Below are positions 51,683 to 63,311 of a stretch of 64,000 bases of DNA, one piece after another. Source of the stretch: Hydractinia symbiolongicarpus (Eukaryota > Cnidaria > Hydrozoa > Anthoathecata > Hydractiniidae); contig NC_079880.1 of NCBI RefSeq assembly GCF_029227915.1, forward strand, positions 28,949,501 through 29,013,500. Direction: 5' to 3'. Position numbers and translations under genes: made by a program. The notes under the pieces are model-generated. The model was not told the DNA's origin and did not search any database. It was given only the letters and a program-made list of their open reading frames with translations. Within the stretch, counting starts at the first letter, position 1. Every line of letters begins with the position of its first letter.

Positions 51683-53914
51683 CGTTCGGGAAATGAGTTT
51701 ACTCCCTGGGTACTTTCTTTGTATACTTTTGACAATACGGGCCGAGTCCGGGGTTTACGGGAAATGGCGGGTTTTCGTTTGCCGGCGATTGAACTCCTTT
51801 TATTCAGCGTCTCACCAAAAATGAAAACATTTTTAAAAACTACAACTCTCATGCGATTTAGTGGTGAAATAATAATTTAAAAAATCGTTCGGGAAATGAG
51901 TTTACTCCCTGGGTACTTTCTTTGTATACTTTTGACTTTACAGGCCGAGTCCGGGATTTACGGGAAATCGCAGGTTTTCGTTTGCCGGCGCTGAAACTTC
52001 TTTTATTCAGCGTCTCATCAAAAATGAAAACATTTTTGAAAACTACAAGTCTTATTGGCTTTAGTGGTGAAATAATAATTTAAAAAATCGTTCGGGAAAT
52101 GAGTTTACTCCCTGGGTACTTTTTTTGTATACTTTTGACTTTACAGGCCGAGTCCGGGATTTACGGGAAATCGCAGGTTTTCGTTTGCCGGCGCTGAAAC
52201 TTCTTTTATTCAGCGTCTCATCAAAAATGAAAACATTTTTAAAAACTACAAGTCTCATGCGTTTTATTGGTGAAAAAATAATTTAAAAAATCGTTCGGGA
52301 AATGAGTTTACTCCCTGGGTACTTTCTTTGTATACTTTTGACTATACGGGCCGAGTCCGGGGTTTACGGGAAATGGCGGGTTTTCGTTTGCCGGCGATTG
52401 AACTCCTTTTATTCAGCGTCTCACCAAAAATGAAAACATTTTTAAAAACTACAACTCTCATGCGTTTTAGTGGTGAAAAAATAATTTAAAAAATCGTTCG
52501 GGAAATGAGTTTACTCCCTGGGTACTTTCTTTGTATACTTTTGACTATACGGGCCGAGTCCGGGGTTTACGGGAAATGGCGGGTTTTCGTTTGCCGGCGA
52601 TTGAACTCCTTTTATTCAGCGTCTCACCAAAAATGAAAACATTTTTAAAAACTACAACTCTCATGCGATTTAGTGGTGAAAAGATAATTTAAAAAATCGT
52701 TCTGGAAATGAGTTTACTCACAGGGTACTTTCTTTGTATACATTCGACTATACGGGACAAGCCCGGGATTTACGGGAAATCGCGGGTTTTCGTTTGCCGG
52801 CGATTAAACCTCTTTCACTAAGCGTCTCATTAAAAATGAAAACATTTTTGAAAACTACAAGTCTCATTCGTTCCAGTGGTGCAGAAATAATTTGAAAAAT
52901 CGTTCGGGAAATGAGTTTACTCCCTGGGTAATTTCTTTGTATACTTTTGACTTTACAGGCCGAGTCCGGGATTTACGGGAAATCGCAGGTTTTCGTTTGC
53001 CGGCGCTGAAACTTCTTTTATTCAGCGTCTCATCAAAAATGAAAACATTTTTGAAAACTACAAGTCTTATGGGCTTTAGTGGTGAAATAATAATTTAAAA
53101 AATCGTTCGGGAAATGAGTTTACTCCCTGGGTACTTTTTTTGTATACTTTTGACTTTACAGGCCGAGTCCGGGATTTACGGGAAATCGCAGGTTTTCGTT
53201 TGCCGGCGCTGAAACTTCTTTTATTCAGCGTCTCATCAAAAATGAAAACATTTTTAAAAACTACAAGTCTCATGCGTTTTATTGGTGAAAAAATAATTTA
53301 AAAAATCGTTCGGGAAATGAGTTTACTCCCTGGGTACTTTCTTTGTATACTTTTGACTATACGGGCCGAGTCCGGGGTTTACGGGAAATGGCGGGTTTTC
53401 GTTTGCCGGCGATTGAACTCCTTTTATTCAGCGTCTCACCAAAAATGAAAACATTTTTAAAAACTACAACTCTCATGCGTTTTAGTGGTGAAAAAATAAT
53501 TTAAAAAATCGTTCGGGAAATGAGTTTACTCCCTGGGTACTTTCTTTGTATACTTTTGACTATACGGGCCGAGTCCGGGGTTTACGGGAAATGGCGGGTT
53601 TTCGTTTGCCGGCGATTGAACTCCTTTTATTCAGCGTCTCACCAAAAATGAAAACATTTTTAAAAACAAAACTCTCATGCGATTTAGTGGTGAAAAGATA
53701 ATTTAAAAAATCGTTCTGGAAATGAGTTTACTCACAGGGTACTTTCTTTGTATACATTCGACTATACGGGACAAGCCCGGGATTTACGGGAAATCGCGGG
53801 TTTTCGTTTGCCGGCGATTAAACCTCTTTCACTAAGCGTCTCATTAAAAATGAAAACATTTTTGAAAACTACAAGTCTCATTCGTTCCAGTGGTGCAGAA
53901 ATAATTTGAAAAAT
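51683..53914. repeat. 5-monomer higher-order repeat, period about 1,015 bp
   Basis: About 51.9-52.90 kb matches about 52.90-53.91 kb (D-ended monomer starts 52901 and 53915; GTTTTATTGGTGAAA at 52260 and 53275 region; TTTCACTAAGCG in both). The unit is C-C-G-G-B. The second copy has a 3-bp deletion in a G monomer (TAAAAACAAAACTC near 53660). Composition links it to the 38.5-45.6 kb domain. Confidence 0.82.
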
Positions 53915-55335
53915 CGTTCGGGAAATGAGTTTACTCCCTGGGTACTTTCTTTGTATACTTTTGACTATATGGGCCGAGTCCAGGAGTTACGGGAAGTCGC
54001 GGGTTTTCGTTTGCCTGCGATTAAAATGCTTTTATTCAGCGTCTTATCAAAAATGAAAACATTTTTAAAAACTAAAAGTCGCATGGGCTTTAGTGGTGAA
54101 ATAATAATTTAAAAAATCGTTCAGTAAATGAGTTTACTCCCTGGGTACTTTTTTTGTATACTTTTGACCTTACAGGCCGAGTCCGGGATTTACGGGAAAT
54201 CGCAGGTTTTCGTTTGCCGGCGATTAAACCTCTTTCATTAAGCGTCTCATTAAAAATGAAAACATTTTTAAAAACTACAAGTCTCATTCGTTCCAGTGGT
54301 GCAGAAATAATTTGAAAAATCGTTCGGGAAATGAGTTTACTCCCTGGGTACTTTCTTTGTATACTTTTGACTTTACAGGCCGAGTCCGGGATTTACGGGA
54401 AATCGCAGGTTTTCGTTTGCCGGCGCTTAAACATCTTTTATTCAGCGTCTCATCAAAAATGAAAACATTTTTGAAAACTACAAGTCTCATGCGTTTTAGT
54501 GGTGAAAAAATAATTTAAAAAATCGTTCTGGAAATGAGTTTACTCCCTGGGTACTTTCTTTGTATACTTTTGACTTTACAGGCCGAGTCCGGGATTTACG
54601 GGAAATCGCAGGTTTTCGTTTGCCGGCGCTTAAACATCTTTTATTCAGCGTCTCATCAAAAATGAAAACATTTTTGAAAACTACAAGTCTCATGCGTTTT
54701 AGTGGGGAAAAAATAATTTAAAAAATCGTTCGGGAAATGAGTTTACTCCCAGGGTACTTTCTTTGTATACTTTTGACCATACGGGCCGAGTCTGGGATTT
54801 ACGGGAAATCGCAGGTTTTCGTTTGCCGGCGATTAAACTTCTTTTATTCAGCGTCTCACCAAAAATGAAAACATTTTTGAAAACTACAAGTCTCATGCGA
54901 TTTAGTGGTGAAAAGATAATTTAAAAAATCGTTCTGGAAATGAGTTTACTCACAGGGTACTTTCTTTGTATACATTCGACTATACGGGACAAGCCCGGGA
55001 TTTACGGGAAATCGCAGGTTTTCGTTTGCCGGCGATTAAACTTCCTTTATTCAGCGTCTCACCAAAAATGAAAACAATTTTGAAAACTACAAGTCTCATG
55101 CGATTTAGTGGTGAAAAGATAATTTAAAAAATCGTTCTGGAAATGAGTTTACTCACAGGGTACTTTCTTTGTATACATTCGACTATACGGGACAAGCCCG
55201 GGATTTACGGGAAATCGCTGGTTTTCGTTTGCCGGCGATTAAACCTCTTTCATTAAGCGTCTCATTAAAAATGAAAACATTTTTGAAAACTACAAGTCTC
55301 ATTCGTTCCAGTGGTGCAGAAATAATTTGAAAAAT
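53915..55335. repeat. Copy of the 45.8-46.6 kb segment, then C-F-B and A-B units
   Basis: The first four monomers or so match 45796 onward at an offset of 8,119 bp, including the E variant with TTTGCCTGCG and the C/B hybrid with CGTTCAGTAAATG. The following monomers are C, F, B and an A with CTTCCTTTATTC and AAAACAATTTTG, then a B. Confidence 0.8.
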
Positions 55336-58300
55336 CGTTCGGGAAATGAGTTTACTTCCTGGGTACTTTCTTTGTATACTTTTGACTATACGGGCCGAGT
55401 CCAGGTGTTACGGGAAGTCGCGGGTTTTCGTTTGCCGGCGATTAAAATGCTTTTATTCAGCGTCTCATCAAAAATGAGAACATTTTTAAAAACTACAAGT
55501 CGCATGGGCTTTAGTGGTGAAATAATAATTTAAAAAATCGTTCGGGAAATGTGTTAACTCCCTGGGTACTTTTTTTGTATACTTTTGACTTTACAGGCCG
55601 AGTCCGGGATTTACGGGAAATCGCAGGTTTTCGTTTGCCGGCGCTTAAACATCTTTTATTCGGCGTCTCATCAAAAATGAAAACATTTTTGAAAACTGCA
55701 AGTCTCATGCGTTTTAGTGGTGAAAAAATAATTTAAAAAATCGTTCGGGAAATGAGTTTACTCCCTGGGTACTTTCTTTGTATACTTTTGACCATACGGG
55801 CCGAGTCTTGGATTTACGGGAAATCGCAGGTTTTCGTTTGCCGGCGATTAAACTTCTTTTTTTCAGCGTCTCACCAAAAATGAAAACATTTTTGAAAACT
55901 ACAAGTCTCATGCGATTTAGTGGTGAAAAGATAATTTAAAAAATCGTTCTGGAAATGAGTTTACTCACAGGGTACTTTCTTTGTATACATTCGACTATAC
56001 GGGACAAGCCTGGGATTTACGGGAAATCGCGGGTTTTCGTTTGCCGGCGATTAAACCTCTTTCATTAGGCGTCTCATTAAAAATGAAAACATTTTTGAAA
56101 ACTACAAGTCTCATGCGTTTTAGTGGTGAAAAAATAATTTAAAAAATCGTTCTGGAAATGAGTTTACTCCCTGGGTACTTTCTTTGTATACTTTTGACTT
56201 TACAGGCCGAGTCCGGGATTTACGGGAAATCGCAGGTTTTCGTTTGCCGGCGCTTAAACATCTTTTATTTAGCGTCTCATCAAAAATGAAAACATTTTTG
56301 AAAACTACAAGTCTCATGCGTTTTAGTGGTGAAAAAATAATTTAAAAAATCGTTCGGGAAATGAGTTTACTCCCTGGGTACTTTCTTTGTATACTTTTGA
56401 CCATACGTGCCGAGTCTGGGATTTACGGGAAATCGCAGGTTTTCGTTTGCCGGCGATTAAACTTCTTTTATTCAGCGTCTCACCAAAAATGAAAACATTT
56501 TTGAAAACTACAAGTCTCATGCGATTTAGTGGTGAAAAGATAATTTAAAAAATCGTTCTGGAAATGAGTTTACTCACAGGGTACTTTCTTTGTATACATT
56601 CGACTATACGGGACAAGCCCGGGATTTACGGGAAATCGCGGGTTTTCGTTTGCCGGCGATTAAACCTCTTTCATTAAGCGTCTCATTAAAAATGAAAACA
56701 TTTTTAAAAACTACAAGTCTCATTCGTTCCAGTGGTGCAGAAATAATTTGAAAAATCGTTCGGGAAATGAGTTTACTTCCTGGGTACTTTCTTTGTATAC
56801 TTTTGACTATACGGGCCGAGTCCAGGTGTTACGGGAAGTCGCGGGTTTTCGTTTGCCGGCGATTAAAATGCTTTTATTCAGCGTCTCATCAAAAATGAGA
56901 ACATTTTTAAAAACTACAAGTCGCATGGGCTTTAGTGGTGAAATAATAATTTAAAAAATCGTTCGGGAAATGTGTTAACTCCCTGGGTACTTTTTTTGTA
57001 TACTTTTGACTTTACAGGCCGAGTCCGGGATTTACGGGAAATCGCAGGTTTTCGTTTGCCGGCGCTTAAACATCTTTTATTCGGCGTCTCATCAAAAATG
57101 AAAACATTTTTGAAAACTGCAAGTCTCATGCGTTTTAGTGGTGAAAAAATAATTTAAAAAATCGTTCGGGAAATGAGTTTACTCCCTGGGTACTTTCTTT
57201 GTATACTTTTGACCATACGGGCCGAGTCTTGGATTTACGGGAAATCGCAGGTTTTCGTTTGCCGGCGATTAAACTTCTTTTTTTCAGCGTCTCACCAAAA
57301 ATGAAAACATTTTTGAAAACTACAAGTCTCATGCGATTTAGTGGTGAAAAGATAATTTAAAAAATCGTTCTGGAAATGAGTTTACTCACAGGGTACTTTC
57401 TTTGTATACATTCGACTATACGGGACAAGCCTGGGATTTACGGGAAATCGCGGGTTTTCGTTTGCCGGCGATTAAACCTCTTTCATTAGGCGTCTCATTA
57501 AAAATGAAAACATTTTTGAAAACTACAAGTCTCATGCGTTTTAGTGGTGAAAAAATAATTTAAAAAATCGTTCTGGAAATGAGTTTACTCCCTGGGTACT
57601 TTCTTTGTATACTTTTGACTTTACAGGCCGAGTCCGGGATTTACGGGAAATCGCAGGTTTTCGTTTGCCGGCGCTTAAACATCTTTTATTTAGCGTCTCA
57701 TCAAAAATGAAAACATTTTTGAAAACTACAAGTCTCATGCGTTTTAGTGGTGAAAAAATAATTTAAAAAATCGTTCGGGAAATGAGTTTACTCCCTGGGT
57801 ACTTTCTTTGTATACTTTTGACCATACGTGCCGAGTCTGGGATTTACGGGAAATCGCAGGTTTTCGTTTGCCGGCGATTAAACTTCTTTTATTCAGCGTC
57901 TCACCAAAAATGAAAACATTTTTGAAAACTACAAGTCTCATGCGATTTAGTGGTGAAAAGATAATTTAAAAAATCGTTCTGGAAATGAGTTTACTCACAG
58001 GGTACTTTCTTTGTATACATTCGACTATACGGGACAAGCCCGGGATTTACGGGAAATCGCGGGTTTTCGTTTGCCGGCGATTAAACCTCTTTCATTAAGC
58101 GTCTCATTAAAAATGAAAACATTTTTAAAAACTACAAGTCTCATTCGTTCCAGTGGTGCAGAAATAATTTGAAAAATCGTTCGGGAAATGAGTTTACACA
58201 CTGGGTACTTTCTTTGTATACTTTTGACTATACGGGCCGAGTCTGGGATTTACGGGAAATCGCAGGTTTTCGTTTGCCGGCGATTAAACTTCTTTTATTC

Positions 58301-58583
58301 AGCGTCTCACCAAAAATGAAAACATTTTTGAAAACTACAAGTCTCATGCGATTTAGTGGTGAAAAGATAATTTAAAAAATCGTTCTGGAAATGAGTTTAC
58401 TCACAGGGTACTTTCTTTGTATACATTCGACTATACGGGACAAGCCCGGGATTTACGGGAAATCGCGGGTTTTCGTTTGCCGGCGATTAAACCTCTTTCA
58501 TTAGGCGTCTCATTAAAAATGAAAACATTTTTGAAAACTACAAGTCTCATTCGTTCCAGTGGTGCAGAAATAATTTGAAAAAT

Positions 58584-58786
58584 CGTTCGGGAAATGAGTT
58601 TACTTCCTGGGTACTTTCTTTGTATACTTTTGACTATACGGGCCGAGTCCAGGTGTTACGGGAAGTCGCGGGTTTTCGTTTGCCGGCGATTAAAATGCTT
58701 TTATTCAGCGTCTCATCAAAAATGAGAACATTTTTAAAAACTACAAGTCGCATGGGCTTTAGTGGTGAAATAATAATTTAAAAAAT
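58584..58786. repeat. Monomer type E (reference copy)
   Basis: Exactly 203 bp. Markers are TTTACTTCCTGGG, GTCCAGGTGTTACGGGAAGTCG, TTAAAATGCTTTTATTC, AAAAATGAGAACATTTTT (loop AGAA instead of AAAA), AGTCGCATGGGC and the end GTGGTGAAATAATAATTT. It first appears near 21.0 kb and then marks the start of most higher-order units in the second half of the window (29165, 32405, 35653, 37277, 55336, 56757, 58584). Confidence 0.9.
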
Positions 58787-58989
58787 CGTTCGGGAAATGT
58801 GTTAACTCCCTGGGTACTTTTTTTGTATACTTTTGACTTTACAGGCCGAGTCCGGGATTTACGGGAAATCGCAGGTTTTCGTTTGCCGGCGCTTAAACAT
58901 CTTTTATTCGGCGTCTCATCAAAAATGAAAACATTTTTGAAAACTGCAAGTCTCATGCGTTTTAGTGGTGAAAAAATAATTTAAAAAAT
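58787..58989. repeat. Monomer type C (reference copy)
   Basis: Exactly 203 bp. Markers are GACTTTACAGGCCGAGTCC, GCAGG before the core, and GGCGCTTAAACATC after it. This copy also has GAAATGTGTTAACTCCC and a TTCGGCGTCTC right half. The T-run TACTTTTTTTGTATAC is common in this type. A sister form with GCTGAAACTTC instead of GCTTAAACATC dominates 38.5-45.6 kb (for example 39103-39305). Confidence 0.88.
58919..58940. repeat. Inverted repeat present in most monomers (reference copy)
   Basis: Arms TCAAAAATG (58919-58927) and CATTTTTGA (58932-58940) flank the loop AAAA, giving 9 uninterrupted base pairs. The same element is at 55-76 and recurs about every 203 bp. Variants shorten the arms to 7-8 bp (CTCACC or TTTTTAA flanks). 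The element could form a small hairpin in single strands or transcripts, or be a dyad protein site. Nothing in the window shows which. Confidence 0.85.
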
Positions 58990-59192
58990 CGTTCGGGAAA
59001 TGAGTTTACTCCCTGGGTACTTTCTTTGTATACTTTTGACCATACGGGCCGAGTCTTGGATTTACGGGAAATCGCAGGTTTTCGTTTGCCGGCGATTAAA
59101 CTTCTTTTTTTCAGCGTCTCACCAAAAATGAAAACATTTTTGAAAACTACAAGTCTCATGCGATTTAGTGGTGAAAAGATAATTTAAAAAAT
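58990..59192. repeat. Monomer type F (reference copy)
   Basis: Exactly 203 bp. It resembles type A but has GACCATACGG in place of GACTATACGG. It sits almost always between a C and a B monomer, forming the 609-bp C-F-B trimer that is the basic module of 29-37 kb, 46-50 kb and 54-63 kb. This copy has GAGTCTTGGATTT and a seven-T run before CAGCGTCTC, both shared with the copies 1,827 and 3,248 bp upstream. Confidence 0.88.
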
Positions 59193-60815
59193 CGTTCTGG
59201 AAATGAGTTTACTCACAGGGTACTTTCTTTGTATACATTCGACTATACGGGACAAGCCCGGGATTTACGGGAAATCGCGGGTTTTCGTTTGCCGGCGATT
59301 AAACCTCTTTCATTAGGCGTCTCATTAAAAATGAAAACATTTTTGAAAACTACAAGTCTCATGCGTTTTAGTGGTGAAAAAATAATTTAAAAAATCGTTC
59401 TGGAAATGAGTTTACTCCCTGAGTACTTTCTTTGTATACTTTTGACTTTACAGGCCGAGTCCGGGATTTACGGGAAATCGCAGGTTTTCGTTTGCCGGCG
59501 CTTAAACATCTTTTATTTAGCGTCTCATCAAAAATGAAAACATTTTTGAAAACTACAAGTCTCATGCGTTTTAGTGGTGAAAAAATAATTTAAAAAATCG
59601 TTCGGGAAATGAGTTTACTCCCTGGGTACTTTCTTTGTATACTTTTGACCATACGTGCCGAGTCTGGGATTTACGGGAAATCGCAGGTTTTCGTTTGCCG
59701 GCGATTAAACTTCTTTTATTCAGCGTCTCACCAAAAATGAAAACATTTTTGAAAACTACAAGTCTCATGCGATTTAGTGGTGAAAAGATAATTTAAAAAA
59801 TCGTTCTGGAAATGAGTTTACTCACAGGGTACTTTCTTTGTATACATTCGACTATACGGGACAAGCCCGGGATTTACGGGAAATCGCGGGTTTTCGTTTG
59901 CCGGCGATTAAACCTCTTTCATTAAGCGTCTCATTAAAAATGAAAACATTTTTAAAAACTACAAGTCTCATTCGTTCCAGTGGTGCAGAAATAATTTGAA
60001 AAATCGTTCGGGAAATGAGTTTACACACTGGGTACTTTCTTTGTATACTTTTGACTATACGGGCCGAGTCTGGGATTTACGGGAAATCGCAGGTTTTCGT
60101 TTGCCGGCGATTAAACTTCTTTTATTCAGCGTCTCACCAAAAATGAAAACATTTTTGAAAACTACAAGTCTCATGCGATTTAGTGGTGAAAAGATAATTT
60201 AAAAAATCGTTCTGGAAATGAGTTTACTCACAGGGTACTTTCTTTGTATACATTCGACTATACGGGACAAGCCCGGGATTTACGGGAAATCGCGGGTTTT
60301 CGTTTGCCGGCGATTAAACCTCTTTCATTAGGCGTCTCATTAAAAATGAAAACATTTTTGAAAACTACAAGTCTCATGCGTTTTAGTGGTGAAAAAATAA
60401 TTTAAAAAATCGTTCTGGAAATGAGTTTACTCACTGGGTACTTTCTTTGTATACTTTTGACTTTACAGGCCGAGTCCGGGATTTACGGGAAATCGCAGGT
60501 TTTCGTTTGCCGGCGCTTAAACATCTTTTATTCAGCGTCTCATCAAAAATGAAAACATTTTTGAAAACTACAAGTCTCATGCGTTTTAGTGGTGAAAAAA
60601 TAATTTAAAAAATCGTTCGGGAAATGAGTTTACTCCCTGGGTACTTTCTTTGTATACATTCGACTATACGGGACAAGCCCGGATTTACGGGAAATCGCGG
60701 GTTTTCGTTTGCCGGCGATTAAACCTCTTTCATTAAGCGTCTCATTAAAAATGAAAACATTTTTAAAAACTACAAGTCTCATTCGTTCCAGTGGTGCAGA
60801 AATAATTTGAAAAAT

Positions 60816-61018
60816 CGTTCGGGAAATGAGTTTACTCCCTGGGTACTTTCTTTGTATACTTTTGACTATACGGGCCGAGTCTGGGATTTACGGGAAATCG
60901 CAGGTTTTCGTTTGCCGGCGATTAAACTTCTTTTATTCAGCGTCTCACCAAAAATGAAAACATTTTTGAAAACTACAAGTCTCATGCGATTTAGTGGTGA
61001 AAAGATAATTTAAAAAAT
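60816..61018. repeat. Monomer type A (reference copy)
   Basis: Exactly 203 bp. Diagnostic features are GACTATACGGGCCGAGTCTGGG in the left half (quoted in parts: GACTATACGG, GCCGAGTCTGGG), GCAGG before the core, TTAAACTTC after it, CTCACCAAAAATG at the left arm of the inverted repeat, and the end GCGATTTAGTGGTGAAAAG. It is usually followed by a B monomer, giving an A-B pair. Similar copies with CCCTGGATAC occur at about 6.4-9.3 kb, so the type is present across the whole window. Confidence 0.9.
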
Positions 61019-61221
61019 CGTTCTGGAAATGAGTTTACTCACAGGGTACTTTCTTTGTATACATTCGACTATACGGGACAAGCCCGGGATTTACGGGAAA
61101 TCGCTGGTTTTCGTTTGCCGGCGATTAAACCTCTTTCATTAAGTGTCTCATTAAAAATGAAAACATTTTTGAAAACTACAAGTCTCATTCGTTCCAGTGG
61201 TGCAGAAATAATTTGAAAAAT
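61019..61221. repeat. Monomer type B (reference copy, carries the CENP-B-like motif)
   Basis: Exactly 203 bp. It starts CGTTCTGG and has ACTCACAGGGTAC, TACATTCGACTATACGGG, GACAAGCCCGGG, and a right half TTAAACCTCTTTCATTAAG followed by GTCTCATTAAAAATG. From about 15.5 kb onward many B copies end in CATTCGTTCCAGTGGTGCAG and AAATAATTTG, an ending not used by other types. This is the monomer class into which the reverse-transcriptase fragment at 25529 was inserted. Confidence 0.9.
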
Positions 61222-63295
61222 CGTTCGGGAAATGAGTTTACTTCCTGGGTACTTTCTTTGTATACTTTTGACTATACGGGCCGAGTCCAAGTGTTACGGG
61301 AAGTCGCGGGTTTTCGTTTGCCGGCGCTTAAACATCTTTTATTCAGCGTCTCATCAAAAATGAAAACATTTTTGAAAACTACAAGTCTCATGCGTTTTAG
61401 TGGTGAAAAAATAATTTAAAAAATTGTTCGGGAAATGAGTTTACTTCCTGGGTACTTTCTTTGTATACTTTTGACCATACGGGCCGAGTCTGGGATTTAC
61501 GGGAAATCGCAGGTTTTCGTTTGCCGGCGATTAAACTTCTTTTATTCAGCGTCTCACCAAAAATGAAAACATTTTTGAAAACTACAAGTCTCATGCGATT
61601 TAGTGGTGAAAAGATAATTTAAAAAATCGTTCTGGAAATGAGTTTACTCACAGGGTACTTTCTTTGTATACATTCGACTATACGGGACAAGCCCAGGATT
61701 TACGGGAAATCGCGGGTTTTCGTTTGCCGGCGATTAAACCTCTTTCATTAAGCGTCTCATTAAAAATGAAAACATTTTTGAAAACTACAAGTCTCATGCG
61801 TTTTAGTGGTGAAAAAATAATTTAAAAAATCGTTCTGGAAATGAGTTTACTCCCTGGGTACTTTCTTTGTATACTTTTGACTTTACAGGCCGAGTCCGGG
61901 ATTTACGGGAAATCGCAGGTTTTCGTTTGCCGGCGCTTAAACATCTTTTATTCAGCGTCTCATCAAAAATGAAAACATTTTTGAAAACTACAAGTCTCAT
62001 GCGTTTTAGTGGTGAAAAAATAATTTAAAAAATCGTTCGGGAAATGAGTTTACTCCCTGGGTACTTTCTTTGTATACTTTTGACCATACGGGCCGAGTCT
62101 GGGATTTACGGGAAATCGCAGGTTTTCGTTTGCCGACGATTAAACTTCTTTTATTCAGCGTCTCACCAAAAATGAAAACATTTTTGAAAACTACAAGTCT
62201 CATGCGATTTAGTGGTGAAAAGATAATTTAAAAAATCGTTCTGGAAATGAGTTTACTCACAGGGTACTTTCTTTGTATACATTCGACTATACGGGACAAG
62301 CCCGGGATTTACGGGAAATCGCGCGTTTTCGTTTGCCGGCGATTAAACCTCTTTCATTAAGCGTCTCATTAAAGATGAAAACATTTTTAAAAACTACAAG
62401 TCTCATTCGTTCCAGTGGTGCAGAAATAATTTGAAAAATCGTTCGGGAAATGAGTTTACTCCCTGGGTACTTTCTTTGTATACTTTTGACTATACGGGCC
62501 GAGTCTGGGATTTACGGGAAATCGCAGGTTTTCGTTTGCCGGCGCTTAAACATCTTTTATTCAGCGTCTCATCAAAAATGAAAACATTTTTGAAAACTAC
62601 AAGTCTCATGCGTTTTAGTGGTGAAAAAATAATTTAAAAAATCGTTCGGGAAATGAGTTTACTCCCTGGGTACTTTCTTTGTATACTTTTGACCATACGG
62701 GCCGAGTCTGGGATTTACGGGAAATCGCAGGTTTTCGTTTGCCGGCGATTAAACTTCTTTTATTCAGCGTCTCACCAAAAATGAAAACATTTTTGAAAAC
62801 TACAAGTCTCATGCGATTTAGTGGTGAAAAGATAATTTAAAAAATCGTTCTGGAAATGAGTTTACTCACAGGGTACTTTCTTTGTATACATTCGACTATA
62901 CGGGACAAGCCCGGGATTTACGGGAAATCGCGCGTTTTCGTTTGCCGGCGATTAAACCTCTTTCATTAAGCGTCTCATTAAAGATGAAAACATTTTTAAG
63001 AACTACAAGTCTCATTCGTTCCAGTGGTGCAGAAATAATTTGAAAAATCGTTCGGGAAATGAGTTTACTCCCTGGGTACTTTCTTTGTATACTTTTGACT
63101 ATACGGGCCGAGTCTGGGATTTACGGGAAATCGCAAGTTTTCGTTTGCCGGCGATTAAACTTCTTTTTTTCAGCGTCTCACCAAAAATGAAAACATTTTT
63201 GAAAACTACAAGTCTCATGCGATTTAGTGGTGAAAAGATAATTTAAAAAATCGTTCTGGAAATGAGTTTACTCACAGGGTACTTTCTTTGTATAC

Positions 63296-63311
63296 ATTCG
63301 ACTATACGGGA
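63296..63311 (+). promoter_or_regulatory. CENP-B-box-like motif of B monomers (reference copy)
   Basis: The sequence ATTCGACTATACGGGA contains TTCG, then three bases, then A, two bases and CGGG. The mammalian CENP-B box is TTCG, four bases, A, two bases, CGGG, so this site has all the constrained bases but a spacer one base short. An identical copy is at 4432-4447. Variants such as ATTCGACTACACGGGC (near 5041) keep the constrained positions. Non-B monomers read TTTTGACTATACGGG and lack TTCG. Function is unproven. Confidence 0.3.

Larger units (their letters stand above)
55336..60410. repeat. 7-mer and 9-mer higher-order repeat: 1,421 + 1,827 + 1,827 bp
   Basis: Copy 1 (55336-56756) reads E-C-F-B-C-F-B. 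Copies 2 (56757-58583) and 3 (58584-60410) read E-C-F-B-C-F-B-A-B. All monomer borders fall at multiples of 203. Shared private variants include GTTAACTCCC, TTCGGCGTCTC, GAGTCTTGG, ACTTCTTTTTTTC, CATTAGGCG, TTTATTTAGCG and CATACGTGCC. I saw only scattered single-base differences (CCTGGG/CCCGGG near 57431/59258, CTGGGTAC/CTGAGTAC near 57594/59421). Confidence 0.92.
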
